Part shown: piece by piece, positions 1-5,753 of the stretch
Position numbering within the stretch: the stretch's first letter is position 1
Layout of the letters: every line of letters begins with the position of its first letter
Assembly (NCBI GenBank): GCA_900555465.1
Contig: USLE01000100.1
Location: 1-5,753, forward strand
From: an uncultured Butyricicoccus sp.
GTDB lineage: Bacteria > Bacillota > Clostridia > Oscillospirales > Butyricicoccaceae
Reading direction: 5' to 3'
Length of the DNA stretch: 5,753 nucleotides
Made by a program: the position numbers and the translations under genes
Notes under the pieces: model-generated
The model's database searches: none
Told to the model about the DNA's origin: nothing
Seen by the model: only the letters and a program-made list of their open reading frames with translations

Positions 1-221
1 GTGTACAGCATGGTGCCGCCGCGGCGGATGATGCCGTCTACGCTGCGGGCACCCATCTCGATGATATCGCCGTTGATCAGGCCGCTGTAGCCGCGGCGGA
101 TGCCCAGCACGGAGATATCGAACGCGGACGCGGTACGGACGACCGAACGGATCAGTGCGTTCATACCGGGTGCGTCGCCGCCGCTGGTGAGTATGCCAAT
201 TCTGCGAATCTGTTTATCCAT
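1..221 (-). CDS. pfkA: ATP-dependent 6-phosphofructokinase, N-terminal part (runs off the left edge)
   Basis: Phosphofructokinase phosphorylates fructose 6-phosphate with ATP to fructose 1,6-bisphosphate, the committed step of glycolysis in the cytoplasm. Only the first 73 codons are in the window. The family N-terminus is plain: [17 protein letters not shown] at residues 6-22, with the glycine-rich ATP-binding loop (GG at 14-15), then IRSVVR, the strand [11 protein letters not shown], and RRGGTMLY at the edge. Aligned by eye with the Geobacillus stearothermophilus enzyme, R25 and R29 match its R21 and R25, which belong to the allosteric effector site, so ADP/PEP control is plausible. The ATG at 221 is supported by a strong Shine-Dalgarno (AAGGGAGG) 6 nt upstream. 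It lies 50 nt after dnaE in the same direction. A PPi-dependent variant cannot be excluded, because the deciding residue lies outside the window. Confidence 0.96.
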   Translation of the reverse strand, partial: MDKQIRRIGILTSGGDAPGMNALIRSVVRTASAFDISVLGIRRGYSGLINGDIIEMGARSVDGIIRRGGTMLY

Positions 222-227
222 AGTCAG

Positions 228-235
228 CCTCCCTT
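228..235 (-). promoter_or_regulatory. Ribosome binding site of pfkA
   Basis: AAGGGAGG on the minus strand, 6 nt before the pfkA ATG. It fixes the start codon at 221 and suggests strong translation. Confidence 0.85.
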
Positions 236-247
236 TTCGGTTGCCTT

Positions 248-267
248 ATTTTTCCCACGAGAAAAAT
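248..267 (-). other. AT-rich inverted repeat in the dnaE-pfkA gap
   Basis: Read on the minus strand, ATTTTTC and GAAAAAT form a perfect 7-bp inverted repeat around a 6-nt loop (TCGTGG). It starts just after the dnaE stop and ends 12 nt before the pfkA Shine-Dalgarno. The stem is almost all A-T and no U-tract follows, so it does not look like a normal intrinsic terminator. It may be a weak leader hairpin or an operator-like palindrome, or it may be chance in an AT-rich patch. Confidence 0.35.
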
Positions 268-271
268 CCTC

Positions 272-3200
272 TTATTTCATTATAACATTTTCTTCCCCCA
301 AGAGGAAGCGTAATTTTTCCAAAAACGGCACATCGGGCTGGCACCAGAATTCCCGCTTTGCCAGCGTCGTTTTTCCGGTATCCGTCGGATAGAGATAGAC
401 CGGCGTGTCCCCCGGCTGGGTGAGCAATATCGCCTTGATGTGCGGCCACTCATCACTCTTCATGCTGGCGATGCGCAGGTACAGCTTCTGCGGCGCGAGC
501 TTTGCCGCCTGTCGGTCGGTATACACCGACTGCTGCGGGTTCTCCTTTGCCAGCGTGCTGTTCACCGCTCCCTCTGTCAGCGGCTGCGCCTCGTTGAGCA
601 GCACCTTGGGCGCTTCGTCCTCGCGCGCGTCGATCCGGCCGGTGAGCAGGACCGCGCTGTCCTCGGTCAGGTATGCGCCGCACTGCTGGAGCGAGCGTGG
701 GAATACGACCAGCTCGATCGACGCCGACTCGTCCTCCACGGTCACATAAGCCATCATCGAGCCGTTTTTGGTCGATTTGAGCCGCACCGCAGTGATAACG
801 CACGCCAGACGCACGGTCATGCCGTCCTTGTAAACCGGCTGCTCGCTTTCCCCGGACAGGTCGTCGATGATCCTGCGGATGGAGGCCGCGTCTGCCTTCT
901 GCGCGAGATCGCGGTATTCATCCATCGGATGGCCGGACAGATACAGGCCGGTGGTCTCCTTCTCCATCGAGAGCAGCTCGCGCTTGGGCAGCTCTGGGAT
1001 GTCCGGCAGCGCGATCTGCGTGTCCTGCACCGCATCGTTGCCCATGCCGAACAGGTCCATCTGCCCCTCGATATTCTTTTTGCGGCTCTGCGCGATCGCA
1101 TCCACGACCGCATTGACGATCTTGAGCAGCTGGCTGCGGCGGTATCCCATCGAGTCGAACGCCCCCGCCTTGATCATGCTCTCGAGCGCGCGGCGGTTGA
1201 GTTCGCGGTCGTACATCCGCTCACAGAAATCCTGAAAAGAGGAAAACAGACCGTTTGTCTCGCGCTCCTCTACCAGCTGCTTCATAAACGAGCGCCCGAC
1301 ACCCTTGACTGCCGCAAGGCCGAAGCGAATATCCCGCCCGGAGACGGAGAAGCCGTCGTGCGACTCGTTGACGTCAGGCGGCAGGACGGCGATCCCCATC
1401 TCGCGGGCCGCCTGAATATATTCCGAAATCTTATCCGACGAATCGAGAACGCTGGTCAGCAGCGCCGCCATGTACTCGCGCGGATAGTGGCACTTGAGGT
1501 AGGCCGTGCGGAAGGACACGACCGCGTAGCACACCGCGTGCGCCTTGTTGAAGGCGTAGTTTGCGAAATCCATGATCTCGTCGAACAGGCTCGCGGCTAC
1601 ATTTTCCGGCACGCCGCGCTTGACCGCGCCGTCGATCCCCAGCTCCTCGTTGCCGAGGATGAAGTTGACGCGCTCCTTCTCGAGCTCCTTCATCTTCTTT
1701 TTGCTCATCGCGCGGCGCACCATATCCGCCTTGCCGAGCGAGTAGCCCGCGAGCGACTGGAACACCTGCATGACCTGTTCCTGATAGATCATGCAGCCGT
1801 AGGTGACTTTGAGGATGGGTTCGAGCAGCGGATGCTTGTAGGTCACCTTTTCCGGATGGTGGCGGCACTCGATGTAGCGCGGGATGGACTGCATCGGCCC
1901 CGGCCGGTACAGCGCCACGACAGCGGTGATATCTTCGATTGACTGCGGGCGCAGGCCGGTGACGACGTTCGTGATACCCGCCGACTCCAGCTGGAACACG
2001 CCCATCGTCGAGCCGCGGCCCAGCATCTCGTAGGTGGCCTTGTCATTCATATCCACCTTTTCGATGTTAAAATCCGGCGTATGGCGGCGGATCATCTTTT
2101 CCGCGTCCGCAATAACCGTCAGGTTGCGCAGGCCGAGGAAGTCCATCTTGAGCAGGCCGAGCTCCTCGAGCGTGGTCATCGGGAACTGAGTGACCATCTG
2201 CTCGTCATTGCGGGCGAGCGGCACATAGGTATCGACCGGGTCCTTGGTGATGACCACGCCCGCCGCGTGCGTCGATGCGTGGCGCGGCATGCCCTCGAGG
2301 GCGCGCGCGGTATCGATCAGCTCGCGCACCTGCGGGTTCTCGTCGTACATCTTTTTCAGTTCCGGGTTGATGGAAAGCGCCTTGTCGATCGTGATGTGCA
2401 GCTCGTTGGGCACCTGCTTGGCGACCACGTCCACCTCGTTATACGGGATGTTGAGCGCGCGGCCGACGTCGCGGATCGCGTTGCGCGCGGCCATCGTACC
2501 AAAGGTGACGATCTGCGCCACGCGGTCCTTGCCGTATTTGTTGGTGACGTATTCAATGACCTCCGGCCGGCGCACATAGCAGAAGTCCACGTCGATATCC
2601 GGCATGGAAACGCGCTCCGGGTTGAGGAAGCGTTCGAAATACAGCGAATAGTGGATGGGGTCGAGGTCGGTGATGCCCAGACAGTAGGACACGATCGAAC
2701 CCGCCGCCGAGCCGCGCCCCGGACCGACCGGGATACCACTCCGCTTAGCATAGCCGATAAAGTCGGATACGATCAGGAAGTAATCGACAAAGCCCATCTT
2801 GGCGATCATGTCGATCTCATATTGCAGGCGCGCGCGCACCGTGCCGTCGTCGTCCGGGTAGCGGACGGCAAAGCCCTCGTCGCACAGCTTTTGCAGATAC
2901 GCGAGCGCAGTATACCCCTCCGGCACGTCGAATTCCGGCAGATGGTACTTGCCGAACTCGAACTCCACCTGACAGCGCTCGGCGATCTTGACCGTGTTCG
3001 CGAGCGCCTCCGGATGGTCGGGGAACAGCGCGGCCATCTCGTCCGCGTCCTTGATGTAGAACTCCTGCGTTTCGAACTTCATGCGCGTGGGATCGTCCAC
3101 AGTCTTGCCCATCTGGATGCACATGAGGACGTCCTGCGTCCGGGCGTCCTTTTTGGTCAGGTAATGGGCGTCGTTCGTCGCAACGAGGCCGATGTTCAGC

Positions 3201-3787
3201 TCCTCCGCGAGCTTGTACAGTCCCTCGTTTACCTTTTTCTGCTCCTCGATGCCGTGATCCTGCACTTCCAGATAGAAATGGTCGCGGTCGAAGATCTCGA
3301 GAAAATCCTCGCACAGCTCGTAGGCCCCGTCCATGTCCCCTTCCGCCAGCGCGCGCGGGATCGCGCCCGCAAGGCAGGCGGACAGGCAGATCAGGCCCTC
3401 GCTGTGCTGCCGCAGCAGCTCCATATCGATGCGCGGCTTCATGTAAAAGCCCTCGGAAAACCCGAGCGACACCATATGGATCAGGTTGCGGTAGCCGGTC
3501 ATATTTTCGCACAGCAGGATCAGGTGGCTGTGCCACTCGCCGTTTACATAGCTGCGGTCAAACCGCGAATGCGGCGCGAGGTACACCTCGCAGCCGATGA
3601 CCGGATGAATGCCCCTGGCTTTGCAGGCGCGGTAAAAATCGATCACGCCGTACATGACGCCGTGGTCGGTCAGCGCACAGGCAGTCTGGCCCAGCGCGGC
3701 GACGCGGTCCACAAGGCCCTCGATCCGGCAGGCGCCGTCCAGCAAACTGTATTCACTATGCACATGCAGGTGCGCAAATGGTACCAT
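272..3787 (-). CDS. dnaE: DNA polymerase III subunit alpha, DnaE type
   Basis: This is the catalytic subunit of a replicative C-family DNA polymerase (1171 aa, close to the E. coli DnaE length of 1160). The N-terminal PHP domain (about 1-270) opens with HLHVHSEYS and contains TDHG (40-43), GCEVY (65-69), LSACLAG (135-141) and NDAHY (205-209). The palm has GPGRGSAAGS (355-364), PDIDVDF with the catalytic D399 and D401, and the third aspartate D549 in KMDFLGLR. Fingers follow, then a helix-hairpin-helix (AVKGVG, about 826-831), a sliding-clamp-binding motif QMDLF (909-913), an OB fold (about 992-1070) and a C-terminal domain of about 80 residues. There is no DnaQ-like exonuclease insertion, so it is not PolC. 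In Bacillota DnaE usually works beside PolC; in B. subtilis it extends RNA primers. Whether it is the main polymerase here cannot be told from this window. The ATG directly follows the whiA TAA. Confidence 0.98.
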   Translation of the reverse strand: MVPFAHLHVHSEYSLLDGACRIEGLVDRVAALGQTACALTDHGVMYGVIDFYRACKARGIHPVIGCEVYLAPHSRFDRSYVNGEWHSHLILLCENMTGYRNLIHMVSLGFSEGFYMKPRIDMELLRQHSEGLICLSACLAGAIPRALAEGDMDGAYELCEDFLEIFDRDHFYLEVQDHGIEEQKKVNEGLYKLAEELNIGLVATNDAHYLTKKDARTQDVLMCIQMGKTVDDPTRMKFETQEFYIKDADEMAALFPDHPEALANTVKIAERCQVEFEFGKYHLPEFDVPEGYTALAYLQKLCDEGFAVRYPDDDGTVRARLQYEIDMIAKMGFVDYFLIVSDFIGYAKRSGIPVGPGRGSAAGSIVSYCLGITDLDPIHYSLYFERFLNPERVSMPDIDVDFCYVRRPEVIEYVTNKYGKDRVAQIVTFGTMAARNAIRDVGRALNIPYNEVDVVAKQVPNELHITIDKALSINPELKKMYDENPQVRELIDTARALEGMPRHASTHAAGVVITKDPVDTYVPLARNDEQMVTQFPMTTLEELGLLKMDFLGLRNLTVIADAEKMIRRHTPDFNIEKVDMNDKATYEMLGRGSTMGVFQLESAGITNVVTGLRPQSIEDITAVVALYRPGPMQSIPRYIECRHHPEKVTYKHPLLEPILKVTYGCMIYQEQVMQVFQSLAGYSLGKADMVRRAMSKKKMKELEKERVNFILGNEELGIDGAVKRGVPENVAASLFDEIMDFANYAFNKAHAVCYAVVSFRTAYLKCHYPREYMAALLTSVLDSSDKISEYIQAAREMGIAVLPPDVNESHDGFSVSGRDIRFGLAAVKGVGRSFMKQLVEERETNGLFSSFQDFCERMYDRELNRRALESMIKAGAFDSMGYRRSQLLKIVNAVVDAIAQSRKKNIEGQMDLFGMGNDAVQDTQIALPDIPELPKRELLSMEKETTGLYLSGHPMDEYRDLAQKADAASIRRIIDDLSGESEQPVYKDGMTVRLACVITAVRLKSTKNGSMMAYVTVEDESASIELVVFPRSLQQCGAYLTEDSAVLLTGRIDAREDEAPKVLLNEAQPLTEGAVNSTLAKENPQQSVYTDRQAAKLAPQKLYLRIASMKSDEWPHIKAILLTQPGDTPVYLYPTDTGKTTLAKREFWCQPDVPFLEKLRFLLGEENVIMK
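279..287 (-). promoter_or_regulatory. Putative extended -10 promoter for pfkA
   Basis: The minus strand reads TGTTATAAT at 287-279. This is a perfect TATAAT hexamer with the TGn extension, lying across the last sense codons of dnaE. The hexamer 17 nt upstream (TTCCTC, 307-302) matches the TTGACA consensus poorly, as is common for extended -10 promoters. Transcription would start near 272-270 and give a leader of about 50 nt for pfkA. The local AT-richness in otherwise GC-rich DNA supports a regulatory role, but the call rests on motif match alone. Confidence 0.5.
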
Positions 3788-4681
3788 TTAGTTCTCCTTT
3801 GACGCAAGTTCGATGATTTTTTTCAGCCGGTGGCTCAGCCCCGGCTTGGAGATCGGCGGGTCAAAGCGCTGCGCCAGCTCCGCGAGGCTGTCGGTCGGGT
3901 ATTCCAGCCGCAGGCGCACGGTCTCGCGCAGGTTTTCCGGGAAGCCCTCCTCGCCGTGCGCGTCCAGCACCGCGCGGATCGCGGCGATCTGCCGCGCGGA
4001 GGCATCCGCCGCCTTGACGAGATTCGCGGTCTCGCAGTTGACCTGCCGGTTGATGGTGTTGCGGATATTTTTCTCCACCTTTGCCTCCATCAGCTCCATC
4101 GCTGCGCGCGGCGCGCCGATGCGGGTCAAGAAATCCTCCACGCTTGTCCCGTCCTTAAAATAAAGGATGTGCGCGCTGGCGCGGCGCATCTGCTTGGGCG
4201 ACAGACCGAGGTCAAGCAGCAGGCTGGTCTCCTCCCCGGCGAGACTCTGGCGGGCGGTTTTGAGCTCCAGATGGCTTTTTTTATCCGGCCCCGCCACCGT
4301 GCCCGCCATCAGAAACGCGCCGCGCAGGAAGGACGCGATGCAGCAGTCCTCCTCGAGCACGTTGCGGTTGAGGTGGTAGGTGATATGGCTTTTGCGGTCA
4401 TAGCCGAGCGCGCCAAAAATGCGGCCGATCTGCTCAGCGCCGGTGAGGATGAGCTGGTGCTTTTGCCCCACGCGCTGCGGCTCGCACACGACAAAAAACG
4501 CGCGCTGCAGCAGCGCCTGCAGGCGGCGCGCAACGGCGGCGTTTTCCGTATTCAGCCGGATCTCCTTATGGGAGAACGCCGAGGCGTGCAGGAGCGCGCC
4601 GTAGGCCTCCGCCCGCGTGCAGCACACGCGCTGCATGGAGACCCGGCACAGCTCGTTTTTCACCTCGGTTGAAAAGGACAT
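3788..4681 (-). CDS. whiA: WhiA, DNA-binding regulator with degenerate LAGLIDADG fold
   Basis: WhiA is a DNA-binding protein of Gram-positive bacteria. In Streptomyces it is a transcription activator for sporulation division; in B. subtilis (YvcL) it binds DNA and affects division and chromosome segregation. This copy is 297 aa, slightly short beside the roughly 316-330 of those proteins. It begins with the family signature MSFSTEVKNEL and CC-x-x-AEAYGALL (20-31). The LAGLIDADG-like segment FLRGAFLMAGTVAG (118-131) lacks the acidic catalytic residue, so no nuclease activity is expected. The family block NRQVNCETANLVKAAD (211-226) precedes the C-terminal helix-turn-helix (about 251-292), with SLAELAQRFDPPISKPGLSH in it. 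The frame stays open upstream to 4786 inside rapZ, but family alignment and the lack of another start codon downstream of the rapZ stop choose 4681. It is 22 nt from rapZ and abuts dnaE. Confidence 0.97.
   Translation of the reverse strand: MSFSTEVKNELCRVSMQRVCCTRAEAYGALLHASAFSHKEIRLNTENAAVARRLQALLQRAFFVVCEPQRVGQKHQLILTGAEQIGRIFGALGYDRKSHITYHLNRNVLEEDCCIASFLRGAFLMAGTVAGPDKKSHLELKTARQSLAGEETSLLLDLGLSPKQMRRASAHILYFKDGTSVEDFLTRIGAPRAAMELMEAKVEKNIRNTINRQVNCETANLVKAADASARQIAAIRAVLDAHGEEGFPENLRETVRLRLEYPTDSLAELAQRFDPPISKPGLSHRLKKIIELASKEN
3794..3800 (-). promoter_or_regulatory. Ribosome binding site of dnaE, inside the whiA coding end
   Basis: AAAGGAG lies 6 nt before the dnaE ATG. It overlaps the AAG GAG (Lys-Glu) codons near the end of whiA, and the two genes meet as TAAATG. 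Ribosomes finishing whiA would stop on the dnaE start site, so the two genes are probably translationally coupled. Confidence 0.88.
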
Positions 4682-4689
4682 ATGTGAAT

Positions 4690-4702
4690 TCCCCGTTCTC
4701 CT
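4690..4702 (-). promoter_or_regulatory. Atypical ribosome binding region of whiA
   Basis: Two purine runs lie before the whiA ATG. AGGAG (4702-4698) is the better Shine-Dalgarno but is 16 nt from the start, which is too far for an ordinary site. GGGGA (4694-4690) is 8 nt away but a weaker match. The dnaE, rapZ and pfkA sites all sit 6 nt from their starts, so whiA is the exception and may be less efficiently initiated or coupled to rapZ. Confidence 0.5.
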
Positions 4703-4703
4703 G

Positions 4704-5561
4704 TTATCGTTGATAGTCGCGGTGCATCGTGACCACGCCGTAGTCGCGCCCGCGCAGATGCTCGCTGAGCGCCTCGGCGATCGCAACCGAGCGGTGCTTG
4801 CCGCCCGTGCAGCCGATGCTGATGATGAGGTTGGATTTGCCCTCCGCCATGTAGCGCGGCAGCAAAAAGTCGATCATGGTGGTCAGGTGGCCCATCAGCG
4901 CGTCCGCCGTGCCGCCCTGAAATACGTACTCGCGCACATCCGGGTCCGTGCCGTTCTTCTCGCGCAGGCTCATCTCGTAATACGGGTTGGGCAGGAACCG
5001 CACGTCAAACACCAGATCGGACTCGGGCGGGATGCCGTATTTGAAGCCGAACGACTGCACGATCACCTCGAACGCGCCGCCGTTATCCGTGCCCGAAAAC
5101 AGGGCGAGCAGGCGCTCGCGCAGGCCCGCGGCGGACAGGCCGGTCGTATCGACCACAAAGTCCGCACGGTTGCGCAGCGCGGACAGCATATTGCGCTCCT
5201 TTTCAATGGCCGCCGTCATCGGTACACCCTTTTCCATCAGCGGATGCTTGCGCCGCGTTTCCTTGAAGCGGCGGATGAGTGTCGGCGTATCCGTATCCAA
5301 AAACAGGATGCGGTAGTCGCAGCCCATGCTCTTGATGGAATCGAGCGAATCAAACAGCTGCTGGAAATCGCCGCCCGCGCGCACGTCCGTGACGAGCGCC
5401 ACGCGCTCATACCGCTCGGTCGCGGCAAGGCAGATCTCGGCAAAGCGCGGGATCAGCGCGATCGGCAGGTTATCCACGCAGTAGTAGCCCAAATCTTCAA
5501 AAGTCGCGACCGCGCGGCTTTTCCCTGCACCCGACATACCCGAAACGATTAGAAAATACAT
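4704..5561 (-). CDS. rapZ: RapZ/YvcJ family P-loop nucleotide-binding protein
   Basis: This 285-aa protein matches the usual length of the RapZ (YhbJ/YvcJ) family. The N-terminal P-loop domain has Walker A GMSGAGKS (8-15), then YCVDNLP (27-33), a Walker B-like LVTDVRAG (56-63, D59) and RILFLDTDTPTLIRRFKETRRKHPL (84-108). The C-terminal domain has QSFGFKYGIPPESD (169-182), DVRFLPNPYY (186-195) and the family hallmark GCTGGKHRS (250-258). E. coli RapZ is an RNA-binding adaptor that targets the small RNA GlmZ for RNase E and so controls amino-sugar synthesis. B. subtilis YvcJ hydrolyses nucleotides and influences competence; an RNA role in Clostridia is not established. The ATG at 5561 has GAGGGGG 6 nt upstream; a longer reading to 5612 would run into murB and add a non-family tail. 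It lies 28 nt after murB and 22 nt before whiA. Confidence 0.97.
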   Translation of the reverse strand: MYFLIVSGMSGAGKSRAVATFEDLGYYCVDNLPIALIPRFAEICLAATERYERVALVTDVRAGGDFQQLFDSLDSIKSMGCDYRILFLDTDTPTLIRRFKETRRKHPLMEKGVPMTAAIEKERNMLSALRNRADFVVDTTGLSAAGLRERLLALFSGTDNGGAFEVIVQSFGFKYGIPPESDLVFDVRFLPNPYYEMSLREKNGTDPDVREYVFQGGTADALMGHLTTMIDFLLPRYMAEGKSNLIISIGCTGGKHRSVAIAEALSEHLRGRDYGVVTMHRDYQR

Positions 5562-5567
5562 AACTGT

Positions 5568-5574
5568 CCCCCTC
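5568..5574 (-). promoter_or_regulatory. Ribosome binding site of rapZ
   Basis: GAGGGGG lies 6 nt before the ATG at 5561. It decides for this start over the in-frame ATG at 5612, which lies inside murB and would add 17 residues before the conserved P-loop domain. Confidence 0.75.
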
Positions 5575-5584
5575 TGCCCAGCAA

Positions 5585-5605
5585 GCGGATCACCGGATGA
5601 TCCGC
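5585..5605 (-). other. Perfect 8-bp hairpin enclosing the murB stop codon
   Basis: The arms GCGGATCA (5585-5592 on the plus strand) and TGATCCGC (5598-5605) are exact reverse complements around a 5-nt loop. In the mRNA the stem would contain the last Val-Arg-Ile-Ile-Arg codons and the TGA stop of murB. No U-tract follows, so it is not a standard intrinsic terminator. The hairpin ends 23 nt before the rapZ start and leaves the rapZ Shine-Dalgarno free. It may stabilise or process the transcript at the gene junction. Confidence 0.6.
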
Positions 5606-5753
5606 ACCTCACATTCCAGCTGCACGCCGAACTGCTCGCGTACCCGCTGTTGTACCAACTCGATCAGGCGCAGCATATCGTCGCAGGTCGCGCCGCCGCG
5701 GTTGATCAAAAAACCCGCGTGCTTTTCCGAGACCTGCGCCGCGCCGACCGAAA
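5590..5753 (-). CDS. murB: UDP-N-acetylenolpyruvoylglucosamine reductase, C-terminal end (runs off the right edge)
   Basis: MurB is the FAD enzyme that uses NADPH to reduce UDP-GlcNAc-enolpyruvate to UDP-MurNAc in cytoplasmic peptidoglycan precursor synthesis. The last 53 codons are visible. They translate to the family C-terminal domain: [20 protein letters not shown], then a helix [20 protein letters not shown], then [11 protein letters not shown] and a TGA stop. The EVR glutamate (codon at 5610-5608) corresponds to the catalytic acid of the family, by comparison with the LxxEVR motif. The position before it is Cys, where Pro is common. The protein ends right after EVRIIR, a short tail. The FAD domain and the catalytic Ser/Cys lie outside the window. 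This frame is open to the window edge, with rapZ 28 nt downstream. Confidence 0.95.
   Translation of the reverse strand, partial: SVGAAQVSEKHAGFLINRGGATCDDMLRLIELVQQRVREQFGVQLECEVRIIR

Noticed and set aside
291..308. Hairpin CTTCCTC/GGGGAAG near the 3' end of dnaE as a terminator
   Set aside because: The stem has a 3-nt loop and a G-U pair, lies inside coding sequence, and is followed by A-rich rather than U-rich sequence on the coding strand.
272..3787. dnaE as PolC or as a split or intein-containing polymerase
   Set aside because: The reading frame is continuous with colinear DnaE domains, normal length and all three catalytic aspartates. There is no exonuclease domain inserted in the PHP region.
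2081..3802. Long plus-strand open frame of 573 codons opposite dnaE (also 440-1942 and 4617-5552)
   Set aside because: Each lies antisense to a well-supported conserved gene in GC-rich DNA, where stop codons are rare in opposite frames. The translations are rich in Arg, His, Ala and Val with no recognisable domain.
4294..4335. WhiA as an active LAGLIDADG homing endonuclease or intein
   Set aside because: The motif FLRGAFLMAGTVAG lacks the catalytic acidic residue, and the whole protein has normal WhiA architecture. No splicing motifs are present.
4682..4786. N-terminal extension of whiA by 35 residues into rapZ
   Set aside because: The added residues read through the rapZ 3' end in another frame and resemble no WhiA. 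MSFSTEVKNEL is the family's usual start.
5562..5612. N-terminal extension of rapZ by 17 residues
   Set aside because: It overlaps the murB end and stop codon, adds a non-family sequence, and lacks a good ribosome binding site. The ATG at 5561 begins directly before the conserved P-loop strand.

Overview
The window holds five protein genes, all on the minus strand and packed head to tail. In transcription order (right to left) they are the 3' end of murB, then rapZ, whiA, dnaE, and the 5' end of pfkA. No RNA gene, mobile element, CRISPR array or long non-coding stretch is visible; the gaps are 28, 22, 0 and 50 nt. The DNA is clearly GC-rich, except for an AT-rich patch at about 240-320. The gene content and order, and the Shine-Dalgarno sequences before the genes, point to a GC-rich member of Bacillota, class Clostridia. 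An Oscillospiraceae/Ruminococcaceae-type gut anaerobe is my best guess, but the family is inference.

Region by region: 5590-5753 is the C-terminal end of MurB (peptidoglycan precursor synthesis). Its stop codon lies inside a perfect 8-bp hairpin. Next, 4704-5561 is the complete RapZ/YvcJ P-loop nucleotide-binding protein. Then 3788-4681 is the complete WhiA, a DNA-binding protein with a dead LAGLIDADG fold and a C-terminal helix-turn-helix. Then 272-3787 is a complete 1171-aa DNA polymerase III alpha subunit of the DnaE type; its start codon directly abuts the whiA stop codon. Finally, 1-221 is the first 73 codons of ATP-dependent 6-phosphofructokinase. Its start follows a 50-nt leader, and an extended -10 promoter-like sequence sits on the dnaE stop region.

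This is a chromosomal housekeeping cluster. It joins cell-wall precursor synthesis, a regulatory nucleotide-binding protein, a division/chromosome regulator, a replicative polymerase and glycolysis, probably as one operon with an additional promoter for pfkA. Compared with the familiar rapZ-yvcK-whiA order of many Bacillota, yvcK is absent here. I found no sign of a new biological system. The points worth a second look are local: the missing yvcK, the whiA-dnaE coupling, the apparently intact PHP metal site in DnaE, the two intergenic hairpins and the putative pfkA promoter.
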